From assembly GCF_024741815.1 (NCBI RefSeq), contig NZ_CP102951.1, forward strand, positions 2,619,001 through 2,683,000: a stretch of 64,000 bases of DNA. Reading direction: 5' to 3'. Positions 17,696 to 27,018 of this stretch are shown in pieces. Position numbers and translations under genes: made by a program. The stretch is from Pseudomonas sp. LS1212 (GTDB lineage: Bacteria; Pseudomonadota; Gammaproteobacteria; Pseudomonadales; Pseudomonadaceae). The notes under the pieces are model-generated. The model saw nothing but the letters and a program-made list of their open reading frames with translations. It was not told the origin of the DNA and did no database searches. Position 1 is the stretch's first letter; each line of letters starts with the position of its first letter.

Positions 17696-19287
17696 GGCCG
17701 GGCTCCGGCGGGGGGCGCCTGATGCTCGGCATCCTGCAGGCTGAATTTCTGCTTGAGGAAGGTGGCCGGCGAAGTGGTGAGGTTCTGCAGCCACAGCTCA
17801 TCGGAGCTGGCCTGCTGCGTTTCTATCTGGCGGCTATCGCCCTTGTCCTTGGGCTTGTCGAACTTGACCTGGTCGGGTTCTGTCTGCGGGGCCTTTTCGG
17901 CGGCGTCGTCGTAGTCTTTCTGCAAGGCTCTGGCCAGCGCCAGGTTGGCCGTCGCCTCGGGGAATTGTGGTTGCAGTTTCAGGGCATGCTCATAGGCGGC
18001 AATGGCCTGGTCGAAGTGGAACTGGCGGGTATGGATGTTGCCCTGGTAGAAATACGCCTGGGGGCTGTCCAGCCGGGCGAAGCTACCCAGGGCCCGGTCG
18101 TAGTCGGCAGCGCGATAGGCGGCCAGGCCTTGCCAGTAGGGATCCTCGAACAGCGTCGAGGCCTTGCCGTAGTGATGGTGGTCGAATGCCCACCGGCCTT
18201 GCTGATCGGCGGTCATGAAGGCATCGGCCAAGGCCCCGGCCCGGGCCGGGGCGGGGTTGAGCAGGCAGCCAACGGCCAGCAGGACGGCGCCGGCCCAGTT
18301 CAGATTCCAGCCACGGCGAATGCACAGCAAGGCCAGCACCGCCAGCGGCCAGGTCAGCCAGTAGCCGGCATCCTTCCAATGAATCTGCCGGGCATCGGCG
18401 CTGGCGGCCTGAAAGTGACGTTGTGCATGCAATTCAATCCAGTCCAGGTCGTCATCATCAAGGGTCAGGCTGCCCAGCGGCGCATCGAGGGCCTTGGCCA
18501 GTTGCTGCAGGCCGGCCTGATCGAAGCGGCCGACTTGCGCGCGGCCATCACTGTCGGTGCGCGGTTGGCCATCGGCATTGCGCAGCACGCCACCGTCGCT
18601 GCTGCCCACTGCCAGGATCAGCACTTGCAGCGGTGTCCCTTCGAGGCTCTTTTCCAGCGCCGCAAACTGGCTGGCATCGGCACCATCGGTCATCAGTACC
18701 ACTGTGCCCGGCACCTGTTCGGCGGCCAGCAGTCGCCTGGCCTGCTCGATCACTCCGAGGGCATCCTTGCCGGGCCGCTCTATCAGTGGCGTGGCCAGGG
18801 CCTGCAGGAAACTGTCGAGCAAGGCCAAATCGTCGCTGGGCGGCAGCACCAGGTGGGCGCTGCCGGCATAGGCCAGCAGACCGATGCGCAAGCCGTGCTG
18901 GCGTGCGATCAGGTCATGCATTTTATGTTTGGCGGCTTCAAGGCGGCTGGGCGCTACATCGCTGGCGTCCATTGACGGCGAAAGGTCCAGGGCCAGCAGC
19001 AGTACCGCCTGGTTCTCCAGGAACGGCGGACGGTCCTGTTCCCAGGTCGGGCCGGCTGCCGCCAGAGCGCCAAGTATCAGCAAGGCACTGAGCAGATGAA
19101 CCGGTTGCAGGCGCTGGCGGGTCGTTGGCGTGATCAGCAGATGCTTGAGCAGATGCGCGGCGATGCTGCCCTGCAAGCGTCGTTGCCTGATCTGGTGGCG
19201 GCGCCACAGCGGCAACAGCACGCCCAGGGGGATCAGCAGCAGGAACAGGGGGCGCAGAAAGTGCAGGGCAGAGAGGTCGATATCCAT
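17692..19287 (-). CDS. VWA-domain membrane protein with TPR repeats (BatB/BatC-like fusion)
   Basis: 531 residues. Two N-terminal membrane segments (FLRPLFLLLIPLGVLLPLW, LLSALLILGALAAAGP) precede a von Willebrand A domain at about 90-270. The MIDAS motif is LLALDLSPSMDASD, with later VVLMTDGAD. After another membrane segment (LAVLALLCIRRGW...AVLLAVGCLLNP) there are TPR-like repeats (ADYDRALGSFARLDSPQAYF, HFDQAIAAYEHALKLQPQFP). The last 60 residues are charged and probably disordered. It combines BatB and BatC functions in one chain. It begins 1 bp after the upstream VWA gene's stop and overlaps the BatD-like gene. Confidence 0.85.
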   Translation of the reverse strand: MDIDLSALHFLRPLFLLLIPLGVLLPLWRRHQIRQRRLQGSIAAHLLKHLLITPTTRQRLQPVHLLSALLILGALAAAGPTWEQDRPPFLENQAVLLLALDLSPSMDASDVAPSRLEAAKHKMHDLIARQHGLRIGLLAYAGSAHLVLPPSDDLALLDSFLQALATPLIERPGKDALGVIEQARRLLAAEQVPGTVVLMTDGADASQFAALEKSLEGTPLQVLILAVGSSDGGVLRNADGQPRTDSDGRAQVGRFDQAGLQQLAKALDAPLGSLTLDDDDLDWIELHAQRHFQAASADARQIHWKDAGYWLTWPLAVLALLCIRRGWNLNWAGAVLLAVGCLLNPAPARAGALADAFMTADQQGRWAFDHHHYGKASTLFEDPYWQGLAAYRAADYDRALGSFARLDSPQAYFYQGNIHTRQFHFDQAIAAYEHALKLQPQFPEATANLALARALQKDYDDAAEKAPQTEPDQVKFDKPKDKGDSRQIETQQASSDELWLQNLTTSPATFLKQKFSLQDAEHQAPPAGARP

Positions 19288-19288
19288 T

Positions 19289-20290
19289 TCAACCCTCCGC
19301 CATCGTGTCTGCCCGTGCCCCGGGCCTGAGGCGTGCCGCCAGCATGGCGATCAAGTGCCCCAGCAGCAACACGCCCATGGCCAGGCCCAGCGGCCACCAG
19401 AACAGGTCCAGTTTGGGCTGATGGCTGAGGGTCTTGACCTGATGCGGGGTGAGCCGGTCGAGGCTGGCGTAGACCTGGTCGAGCTGAGTACGGTCTTCGG
19501 CCCGGAAGAACTGGCCACCGGTGACCTCGGCGATCTGTTGCAGGGCCTGCAGGTTGACTCGCTCTTCGCCGCTGGCCGTGGGGTCGCCAATGCCGATGGC
19601 ATGGATGACGATCCCCTTGGCCGCCGCCATCGATGCCGCATGTTCGGGGGTAATCGCGCTGGCGGTGTCGTTGCCGTCGGTGAGCAGGATCAGCACTTTG
19701 TTTTGTTCGTCGGCCTTGGCGAACAGCTTCAGGGCCAGGCCGATGGCATCGCCAATGGCGGTGTTGGGCCCGGCCATGCCGATGCCGGTTTCATCCAGCA
19801 GAATCCTCACGCTGGCGTGGTCGAGGGTAAGCGGTGCCTGCGGATAGGCGCCGCTACCGAACACGATCAGGCCCAGGCGGTCGTCCTTGCGCCGTTCGAT
19901 GAAGCCGCGCACCACATCCTTGACCGCGTCCAGACGGTTGATCCGTTGCCCGGCAGCATTGGTGAAATCAGTGGTTTCCATGGATTGGGAAATATCGATG
20001 GCAAGCATCAGGTCACGCACCGGCTGTTGCTTCTCGATGGGCGGTTCGACCCGCACCGGACGCGCCACTGCCACGCACAGCAGCACCCAGACCAACAGGT
20101 TGAGCAGCAGCTGCCAGCGACTGGAACGGATACCCGGCGTGCGGGGTTCCTGGCCCACCGCGCGACTCATGGCCGCGAAGAAGGGGACTCGCACGGCAGA
20201 ACGTGCCTGCTGGTAGGCGGGCAGGTAGCGGTAGCCGAACCAGGGCAGCGGCAGCAAGAGCAGTAACCAGGGGTAGTCAAGCTGCCACAT
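19289..20290 (-). CDS. VWA-domain membrane protein (BatA-like)
   Basis: 333 residues. An N-terminal hydrophobic region (YPWLLLLLPLPWFGYRYLP), a second membrane helix (LLLNLLVWVLLCVAVARPV), a VWA domain with MIDAS DLMLAIDISQSMETTD and VLILLTDGND, and a C-terminal helix (WWPLGLAMGVLLLGHLIAML) give the standard BatA topology, with the VWA domain in the periplasm. It overlaps the DUF4381 gene by 14 bp. It is likely to pair with the second VWA protein and to be remodelled by the MoxR ATPase. Confidence 0.87.
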   Translation of the reverse strand: MWQLDYPWLLLLLPLPWFGYRYLPAYQQARSAVRVPFFAAMSRAVGQEPRTPGIRSSRWQLLLNLLVWVLLCVAVARPVRVEPPIEKQQPVRDLMLAIDISQSMETTDFTNAAGQRINRLDAVKDVVRGFIERRKDDRLGLIVFGSGAYPQAPLTLDHASVRILLDETGIGMAGPNTAIGDAIGLALKLFAKADEQNKVLILLTDGNDTASAITPEHAASMAAAKGIVIHAIGIGDPTASGEERVNLQALQQIAEVTGGQFFRAEDRTQLDQVYASLDRLTPHQVKTLSHQPKLDLFWWPLGLAMGVLLLGHLIAMLAARLRPGARADTMAEG

Positions 20291-20777
20291 GGTGCGTCTC
20301 CACCCAGCGCATGCTCAGGGCCAGCAAGCGCTGACCCTGCTCTGGGGCCAGCTCTAGCAGTTGATGCTCCGGTGCATAGGCCAGATGGGCCAGTTGCCGG
20401 GAAAAATCCGGCGGCAGCGGTTCACGGCTGGTGCGTTCGAGAAACGCCTGCCATTGGGCCCCGCCGAGGTTGCCCACCGCAGGCCGGTCCGGCATCGACA
20501 GGGCAACGCGCTTGAGCAATTCAGGCAATTGGCGCAACGCGACAATCTGCTGCGAATGGTCACCGAGCAGGCCCAGCAGGCCCTCGAGTTGTTCAAGCCC
20601 TTCACGGCGGTAGCGGTCACGCTGCCATTGCCGGTAATAGCGTACCCCCCACCACAGGGCCCCCAGCAGGACCACTGCCAACAACAGCCACCAGCCCCAG
20701 GTCTGCGGCGTGTAGCTGATCGCTGGCGGCAGGGCCAGTTCCTGCAACTGATCGATGGTCGGGGCCTTGTCGCTCAT
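20277..20777 (-). CDS. DUF4381 single-pass membrane protein
   Basis: 166 residues with one membrane helix (WGWWLLLAVVLLGALWWGV) near residue 27, followed by a charged cytoplasmic helical domain (RDRYRREGLEQLEGLLGLLG, PELLKRVALSMPDRPAVGNL). DUF4381 proteins are regular members of MoxR-DUF58-VWA operons. The role is unknown, probably assembly or regulation of the complex. It overlaps both neighbours (14 bp downstream, 4 bp upstream). Confidence 0.8.
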   Translation of the reverse strand: MSDKAPTIDQLQELALPPAISYTPQTWGWWLLLAVVLLGALWWGVRYYRQWQRDRYRREGLEQLEGLLGLLGDHSQQIVALRQLPELLKRVALSMPDRPAVGNLGGAQWQAFLERTSREPLPPDFSRQLAHLAYAPEHQLLELAPEQGQRLLALSMRWVETHHVAA

Positions 20778-21724
20778 CGCGCAACCCCCGAGAGCCGGCC
20801 CAGTTCATTGCGCACTTGTTCGAGCGCCGGCTGGCCGGTGCTGATCATCATCAAGGGTACCTGGCTGCTGCGCAGCAGGCTGGCGACATCCTTGAGCCTG
20901 CCGCTGAGATAGTCACCCAGCGGCTTGCGCACCTGGTGCCGGTCGATCTCCAGTTCGACCTGCAATTGCCCCTGGGTGATCAGCTGCCGACCTCGCTCGG
21001 GCAGGGCCAGGGCCAGCGGGTCGTAAACCTGCAAGGCGATCACGTCGTTGTGGGCCGACAACTGGCGAAGCAGTTGCGTCGTTCTGGCCGTGGTGCCGGC
21101 AAAATCGCTGATCAGGCAGATGAGGTGATCATGGGGCGCCAGGGCCAGGCACTTGCGCAAGACCCCATCGAGCTGCTCCTCGTGCTCGGCATCGGGGTTG
21201 TCTGCGGCCAGCGCGTGGTTCTGCCGTGTCAGCTCGACGCAGAAGGCCTCGATGCGCGTACGGCTGCGCAAGGGCGAGAGGCTTGCGATCTTGCTGTCGT
21301 TGAACACCAGGCCACCCACCCGGTCACCGGCCTGATACACCATCCAGGCCGCCAGCGCGCCGAGTTCGGCTGCAATCGCCGATTTGAAGCTGCGCGTGGA
21401 GCCGAAGAACATCGACATGCGCTGGTCGACCACGATCAGCGCCGGGCGATCGCGCTCTTCGGTATAGGTGCGCACAAAGGGCTTGCCCATGCGCAGCGAT
21501 GCGCGCCAGTCGAGGTGGCGCAAGTCGTCGCCGGGCTGGTAGCGCCGCAGCTCTTCGAAATTCAGGCCGCGGCCGCGCAGGCGCGAGGCATGGGCGCCAG
21601 CGAGGATGCTCGCGCGCGGCTGGCGGGCGAGGAAACTCAGGCCGCGGACCTTGAACTCCAACGCCATCAACTGCGCCATCGAGACGTAGACGAAGCCATC
21701 GGTTTCACGCTGTTGCGACTGCAT
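20774..21724 (-). CDS. DUF58-domain protein
   Basis: 316 residues, soluble. The DUF58 signature is the block RRYQPGDDLRHLDWRASLRM, followed by VRTYTEERDRPALIVVDQRM, resembling a VWA fold. DUF58 proteins sit directly next to MoxR ATPases in most such operons and are thought to bridge the ATPase and membrane components. The start ATG 21724 has GGAG upstream and lies 14 bp after the MoxR gene; it overlaps the DUF4381 gene by 4 bp. Confidence 0.85.
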   Translation of the reverse strand: MQSQQRETDGFVYVSMAQLMALEFKVRGLSFLARQPRASILAGAHASRLRGRGLNFEELRRYQPGDDLRHLDWRASLRMGKPFVRTYTEERDRPALIVVDQRMSMFFGSTRSFKSAIAAELGALAAWMVYQAGDRVGGLVFNDSKIASLSPLRSRTRIEAFCVELTRQNHALAADNPDAEHEEQLDGVLRKCLALAPHDHLICLISDFAGTTARTTQLLRQLSAHNDVIALQVYDPLALALPERGRQLITQGQLQVELEIDRHQVRKPLGDYLSGRLKDVASLLRSSQVPLMMISTGQPALEQVRNELGRLSGVAR

Positions 21725-21738
21725 GCAGAGGGTGCTCC

Positions 21739-22719
21739 TCAGGCCGGGATGGCTACCTTGTCGAGCAGGCGATCGAGTACCTGGTCGGCACCGACCCCGT
21801 CGGCCATTGCGTCATAGCTGAGCTTGAGGCGATGGCGCAGCACCGGATGCACCACGGCGCGAACGTCATCCGGCGAGACGAAGTCAGCCCCGGCCAGCCA
21901 CGCGTGAGCCCGGGCTGCGCGGTCCAGGCCGATGCCGCCGCGCGGGCTGGCACCGATGGCAATCCAGCGGGCCAGGTCCGGGTCGTAATCGACCGGGTGG
22001 CGAGTCGCGTTGATCAGGTCGATCAGGTACTGATCGATGGCCGCCGACACATGGACCGCACTGACTTCCTTGCGCGCGGCGAAAATCACGTTCTGCGCCA
22101 GGGTGTAAGGCGGCGTGGGCGGTTCGCTGCCGGCGACGGCCTGTTCTTCATTGCGCAACAGGCGCAGCACCTGGCTCTCGTCGGCCGGCAGCGGATAGTC
22201 GAGCAGTACCTTCATCAGGAAGCGGTCCATCTGCGCCTCGGGCAGCGGGTAGGTGCCTTCCTGCTCGATCGGGTTCTGGGTGGCCAGCACGATAAACAGC
22301 TTGGGCATCTTGTGGCTGGTGCCGGCCACGGTGATTTGCCGTTCTTCCATGGCCTCGAGCAGGGCGGCCTGAACCTTGGCCGGCGCCCGGTTGATCTCAT
22401 CGGCCAGAATCAGGTTGCCGAACAACGGCCCTGGCTGGAAGCGGATCACGTTCTGCCCGTCGGCCTGGTGCAGCACCTCGGCGCCGGTGATGTCCGAGGG
22501 CAGCAAGTCCGGGGTGAACTGGATGCGGCTCATCTGTGCGTCCAGGTGCTTGGCCAGGGCTTTGACCGTGCGGGTCTTGGCCAGCCCCGGGAGGCTTTCG
22601 AGCAACAGATGGCCGTTAGCCAAAAGGCCCAGCATGACCTGGCGGATCACCGCCTCCTGACCGAGTACGGATTCGGCAATGCTGGCCTGCAAGGCGTTGA
22701 TGTCGTCGCGGGTACTCAT
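21739..22719 (-). CDS. MoxR-family AAA+ ATPase
   Basis: 326 residues from ATG 22719 (MSTRDDINALQASIAESVLG). Walker A is degenerate as LESLPGLAKTRTVK, typical of some MoxR proteins. Walker B is LILADEINRAPAKVQAALLE, sensor I is FIVLATQNPIEQEGTYPLPE, and the C-terminal lid follows (RAHAWLAGADFVSPDDV). MoxR ATPases act as chaperones that help VWA-domain proteins or metalloenzymes to assemble. It heads the DUF58-DUF4381-VWA-VWA/TPR-BatD-HAD set, with overlapping genes that indicate one operon. Confidence 0.9.
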   Translation of the reverse strand: MSTRDDINALQASIAESVLGQEAVIRQVMLGLLANGHLLLESLPGLAKTRTVKALAKHLDAQMSRIQFTPDLLPSDITGAEVLHQADGQNVIRFQPGPLFGNLILADEINRAPAKVQAALLEAMEERQITVAGTSHKMPKLFIVLATQNPIEQEGTYPLPEAQMDRFLMKVLLDYPLPADESQVLRLLRNEEQAVAGSEPPTPPYTLAQNVIFAARKEVSAVHVSAAIDQYLIDLINATRHPVDYDPDLARWIAIGASPRGGIGLDRAARAHAWLAGADFVSPDDVRAVVHPVLRHRLKLSYDAMADGVGADQVLDRLLDKVAIPA

Positions 22720-22791
22720 ATCAGCAATCCTCGTTGCAGCGAATGCTTGCGTGGTGACACCCTTTCGGTGCAAGCCATAGGCGGTCCTGTC

Positions 22792-24190
22792 CTAAAGTGC
22801 AGCTGGCGTCAGCATTGGCAACTGCCATTGACCTTCGACGACTTCCGGGCCTGGCATATACATGCGCAGCACGCCATAAAAGGGACCGTTGGGTGCGGGC
22901 AGCCAATTGCTTTCCTTGCTCTTGCCGGGGGATTTGTGGCTCAGGTACAGGGTGATCCCGCCATCGGCGTCGGTCTTGAGGTTGCCGAGCATGCGCGAGT
23001 TGATCAGGTAGCGATTGAGCGACCAGCAGCTTGGTCTTGCCGTCATACATTGTCAGCGACCAGAACGCCCTGGCAGGCGGCAACCGGCCTTTGTCGAAGT
23101 GCAACACGTAGCGCTGCTTGGCGCCGTTGAGCGGCTTGCCCGTCTTGTCGACGAAATAGCCCATGTAGCTGGCTTCTTCGGCAGAGTTGCCAAAGATGCC
23201 CATGTTGGCGCCGGCATAGCGATACAGGTAATTGTTCTTCAGGTGCTCGCGGCTGCCGAACAGATCGCCGCTGGTCACGGCATGGGTATCGACCTTGTCT
23301 TTCTTGAACGCGGCGAACTCGGCCTTGCCATCGGCGATGCCGGCTTGCAGCGCCTTGAGCTGGGCCGACGTCAGGGTCTGTTCATCGAATGTCAGGCCCG
23401 GGCCGACCCCGATCGTTGCCAGGCGCTGACGCAGCTCGGTCTCGCTGGGGGCGGGCGCGGCGAAGGCCAGCATGAAGTTGAGGTAGCCAAACAGCGCCGG
23501 GCTGTCGGTCATGCCCGGTTGCGGCCTGGGCCAGGTCACGGGCGGGGCTGCGGCGGCTGCCTTCTTGCCAAGAAAGCCGCCGAGCGTCTTGACTTCATAG
23601 CCTTGCTGGATTTGCCGAACCTTGACCAGGTCCTGTTCATCGAACAGCTGCGTGCGGTAAAGCCCATAGACGATGTTGCTTTCGCTGCTGATCACCTTGT
23701 CGATACCGGCCGGCGCCTGCCCCTTCCAGCCGGGGCCGGCAATCAGGAAGTGGCCACCCTTGTTACCAGTGGTGCGGGTGCCAAGGTAGGCGAAATTCTG
23801 GGTATAGAGGTCGATCAGTTGCGTGGAGTAATAGCGGCCCGCTTTGATGGCTGGCAGGGTCAGCACCAGCGGTTCGGCACGCAGGTCCATCCAGACGAAC
23901 GAGTAGGGTGTGTCTGAATTGGGCGTGATAAAGGCCGTGTCCTTCGGGCTGAAGACTTTGGCACTGTGACCGATCTGGTTGAAGGGCGCCTTGTAGTCCG
24001 GGCTTTCCTTGTCGACGGCCTGGCTGTACAGCGTCTTGTACATTTCAACGACCGGAAAACCGTACAGGTAACTCTCCTTTGCGATGGCCTGGGCCTGGGC
24101 CGGCGTTGCCGTGAATTCAGCCCACGCGTTGCCGGCGAGCAGCAGCGAAAGTGCGCCCGTCAGCCAATAGGCATGTCCGATTGCCGCCAT
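22792..24190 (-). pseudogene. DUF1254/DUF1214 protein with a frameshift near its C-terminus
   Basis: An exported protein (signal peptide ending GNAWA) with the DUF1254 domain (SYLYGFPVVEMYKTLYS, PNSDTPYSFVWMDLRAEPLV) and the DUF1214 domain (RLPPARAFWSLTMYDGKTKL). The frame is correct to about 23025. The family ending (LNRYLINSRMLGNLKTDADG, then NWLPAPNGPFYGVLRMYMPG) continues in a different frame and stops at 22792. The original frame instead reads into meaningless Arg-rich sequence and overruns to 22721. A short deletion, possibly of the codons usually found between LLVA and LNRY, would explain it. It starts 26 bp after the intact paralogue, with ribosome site GGAGG. Either a real lesion or a sequencing error. 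Confidence 0.75.
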
Positions 24191-24216
24191 GCTTTTCCTC
24201 CCCCGAAGGCTGTTGT

Positions 24217-25665
24217 CTATTTAACCTGCGTGATGTCGTCGAGCTTCCAGCTCTTGTCGAAATAGGCTTCGGTCGGTGCGTACAAGCGGAAATAGCTGAA
24301 CCACTGCTTGCCAGGGATGGTCTGGACCCAGTTGCTTTCAAAGCCTTGGGGCGCTGTTGGAGCAAAGTAGAGGTCGATCGAACCGTCGGCGTTTTTCTTC
24401 AGGTCCTGGCGTGAAGAGAGGTCGGCCTTGCGCTGGGGATTGTCGATCAGGCAGCGGGTGTCGATGTCATAGACGGTCATCGACCAGAACTGCCTGGCCG
24501 GTGGCTCGCTGGCCAGATGCAGCCGATAGGTCTTGCCGCCATCGAGCCAATTGCCCGCCTGGTCGGTATAGGCGCCCAGGTAGGTCTGGCCAAGCCCCGG
24601 GGTCTTCGAGACCATGCCCTTGGTGTTGGTCACGGCTTCATAGAACCAGGCCGTCCGTTCCCAGAGCTGATCGTAATTGGCGGTGCGCTGGGACGGTTCG
24701 TCGATGTTGAGCACGGTGTCCCATTTCCGATCGGGCCAGTACTGGCTCTTGGGGAAGCGTTTGGCGAAGGCATTGGCCTTGGCAATCAGTTCACCCATCT
24801 GGGCGCCTTGCTCCAGGGCCTTGCGCTGGTGTTCGCTGGGCGTGAATGGCTGGCCTTTCTCGATGCCAAGGCTGGCGAGCATGGCCATGTAGAACCGATC
24901 GCGCTCATTGACCGGCTCATGTTCAATGATTTCGTGCAGGCGCTGCCAATATTCCATGCCTCGTGGCTGGGTGCCCGACCAGGCACGACCGTTGGGGGAA
25001 AGCAGGCGAGTCTTGTCCGGATGCTCGCGCTGTTCATAGGGGTACATGCGCAACTGTTCGACCAGCGCCTGGCCCTTGGCCGGGTCCGGGTCGAGCACAC
25101 GAAAGCCCACCAGCACATTCATGCTTTTGGACTTGGCCAGATAATATTTGCCCGCATCGGCCGGGGGTTTTGCGCCGGGCGGCAGAATCAGGTACTTGCC
25201 ACCCTGGCCTTTGTCCGGCCCGGTCTGGCCCATGTCGATGATCGCACGCTGCCAGACGTCGCCCACGCCACCGGCCGTAGGGCCCTCAGGTAGCTCGACA
25301 ACCATGGGGCCGGTCTCGCTGAGGTCGACGAAGCCGATGATATAAGGCGTCGTGGCATTGGCGGTGATCACGCCGAGCTTGTCCTCGTAGGTCTTGAGGA
25401 CCATCAGGTCGCCATTGCGGGCATCGAGCTTGTCGTGGAACTCCTTTTGCCATTGCGCCGAAGACACCAGCGGCAGGGCCCACAGATAAGCCTGGGTCGC
25501 CTGCTGGTAGTCCAGCTCCTGGTAAAGCGTGGCGATGGTTTCGCGAGTTGGCAGTTGGCCGTCCATTGCCAGTTTGCCGATGCGGGTATCGAGGTCTTGA
25601 GCATGAATGCTGCCGATACTCAGGGCCAGCAGACCGATGCAGATGCCGTTGACTGCTTTTTTCAT
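24217..25665 (-). CDS. DUF1254/DUF1214 exported protein
   Basis: 482 residues with a signal peptide (MKKAVNGICIGLLALSIGSI, cleavage near HAQ). The DUF1254 part (QATQAYLWALPLVSSAQWQK, ITANATTPYIIGFVDLSETG) and DUF1214 part (SEPPARQFWSMTVYDIDTRC, DGSIDLYFAPTAPQGFESN) are complete. The biochemical function of this family is unknown. In Pseudomonas these genes often come in pairs, and here the next gene is a frameshifted paralogue. Its position at the head of the MoxR/VWA/sulfatase block on the same strand suggests co-expression. Confidence 0.85.
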   Translation of the reverse strand: MKKAVNGICIGLLALSIGSIHAQDLDTRIGKLAMDGQLPTRETIATLYQELDYQQATQAYLWALPLVSSAQWQKEFHDKLDARNGDLMVLKTYEDKLGVITANATTPYIIGFVDLSETGPMVVELPEGPTAGGVGDVWQRAIIDMGQTGPDKGQGGKYLILPPGAKPPADAGKYYLAKSKSMNVLVGFRVLDPDPAKGQALVEQLRMYPYEQREHPDKTRLLSPNGRAWSGTQPRGMEYWQRLHEIIEHEPVNERDRFYMAMLASLGIEKGQPFTPSEHQRKALEQGAQMGELIAKANAFAKRFPKSQYWPDRKWDTVLNIDEPSQRTANYDQLWERTAWFYEAVTNTKGMVSKTPGLGQTYLGAYTDQAGNWLDGGKTYRLHLASEPPARQFWSMTVYDIDTRCLIDNPQRKADLSSRQDLKKNADGSIDLYFAPTAPQGFESNWVQTIPGKQWFSYFRLYAPTEAYFDKSWKLDDITQVK

Positions 25666-25923
25666 GCTTGGTCCTTAAATCCTGAAAGCGTCCGACATGT
25701 CCTAGGGAAAGCTAGCAGCAACAGGTGAAATCGCCAGTTTGTTGCGTAAATCTTTCAATGACTTAAGGCGCGATTGGGATGTAGGTACGCAGGAGTGGAG
25801 TGGGTTGGGGAGGACTGAAGCGAAGCATCCGCACGGCGGAATGGTCTCCGTCTGTTAAGATGGTTTTGCAGCGATCAATGTGCTTATTAATCAAAGTTAT
25901 ACAGTCAATATATCCGTCGCGGC

Positions 25924-25999
25924 CGAGCGCAGCCTTCGGCAGCGGCTACATGGACCGTGTCAGGCGAACCTTTGTAGCCGCTGCCGAAGGCTGCGCTCG
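25924..25999. repeat. REP inverted pair (CAGCCTTCGGCAGCGGCTAC type)
   Basis: Perfect 27-bp arms, 25924-25950 and 25973-25999, with a 22 bp spacer. The repeat unit matches the imperfect copy at 8321-8409. It lies in the 387 bp gap between the divergent DUF1254 gene and the recombinase gene. Beyond probable promoters I see nothing else there. Confidence 0.9.
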
Positions 26000-26052
26000 G
26001 GCGCGCAGCGGCCGTAACGCCCTCGAAAACTCACCCGATACAGGATTCAGGT

Positions 26053-27003
26053 TTGTCAGATTCCCCCCAAGCAGTCGCCCCCTCCAACGCGCTCCCGGAC
26101 CTGCAAAACCCGCTGGTCCAGTACCTGGCGCGTTTGATGCCCTCCAGCCAGTTGACCTTGAAATATGTGCTGCAGGATGCTGCCGACCGCCTGGGGTTCG
26201 AAGATACCGACATTCGCGAGGTGCCCTGGCACCAGCTGCAAACGGGCCATGTCACGGCGCTGGTGGCGGCTTTGCGCGAAGACGGCTATGCGCCCAATAC
26301 CTCGTCCTTGTATGTCAACGCCTTGCGCGGGGTGATGAACGAAGCCTGGCGTTTGAGCCTGATCGACCAGGATCATCTGTTGAAGATGCGCTCGGTCAAA
26401 CCGGCGCAAGGAACCCGTCTGGGCAGCGGGCGCAACCTCAAGCGCAGCCTGATCCGCGAGCTGATGGATGCCTGCGCGGCCGATCCGCGGCCGCAGGGCC
26501 TGCGCGACGCCGCCGTGATCGCGATTCTGTATGGCTCGGGCATGCGCAAGTCCGAGTCGGTCAACCTTGAACTGGCTCAGGTCGACTTTGCCGAACGCAG
26601 CCTGCAAGTGCTGGGCAAGGGCAACAAGCAACTGATCAAGTATGCGCCCGCCTGGGCCTTCGACAAACTCAACGCCTGGCTGGATTTCCGGCGTTCGCAA
26701 TTGCCCGAAGGGCAGGCCGACGATCCCTTCCTGTTCAACCGCATTCGACGCGGCAGCCACATCACCCGCGAGCGCATCACCAAGCATGCGATCTACTACA
26801 TTGCTCGCCAGCGCGGGCACCAGGTTGGCGTGAAGATCATGCCGCACGATTTCCGACGCTCCTTCATCACTCGGGTCATCGAAGAGCACGACCTGTCGAT
26901 TGCGCAAAAACTGGCGCATCACACCAACATCCAGACCACTGCCAACTATGACATGCGCGATGACAACGAGCGGCGACGGGCGGTGGATCGCTACGACTAT
27001 TGA
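26053..27003 (+). CDS. Tyrosine recombinase (solitary site-specific integrase)
   Basis: 316 residues from TTG 26053 (AGG-rich ribosome site in front; no better ATG nearby). It has an N-terminal SAM-like core-binding domain (YAPNTSSLYVNALRGVMNEA) and a catalytic domain with Arg165 (GSGMRKSE), Lys189 (LGKGNK), His265/Arg268 (MPHDFRRSF), a His at 289-290 (LAHHTNI) and nucleophile Tyr299 (ANYD). All catalytic positions are present, so it should cut and rejoin DNA. There is no phage or integrative-element cargo beside it and no visible attachment repeat, so it may be a resident recombinase. A REP pair lies just upstream. Confidence 0.85.
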   Translation: MSDSPQAVAPSNALPDLQNPLVQYLARLMPSSQLTLKYVLQDAADRLGFEDTDIREVPWHQLQTGHVTALVAALREDGYAPNTSSLYVNALRGVMNEAWRLSLIDQDHLLKMRSVKPAQGTRLGSGRNLKRSLIRELMDACAADPRPQGLRDAAVIAILYGSGMRKSESVNLELAQVDFAERSLQVLGKGNKQLIKYAPAWAFDKLNAWLDFRRSQLPEGQADDPFLFNRIRRGSHITRERITKHAIYYIARQRGHQVGVKIMPHDFRRSFITRVIEEHDLSIAQKLAHHTNIQTTANYDMRDDNERRRAVDRYDY

Positions 27004-27018
27004 CGCTCTGCGCAACCG

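Noticed and set aside
21832..23130. 432-codon plus-strand open frame
   Set aside because: Antisense to the MoxR ATPase and the frameshifted DUF1214 region.
26053..27003. Integrase as marker of an integrative element
   Set aside because: No phage or conjugation genes, tRNA or attachment repeats are adjacent; the neighbours look like ordinary chromosomal genes.
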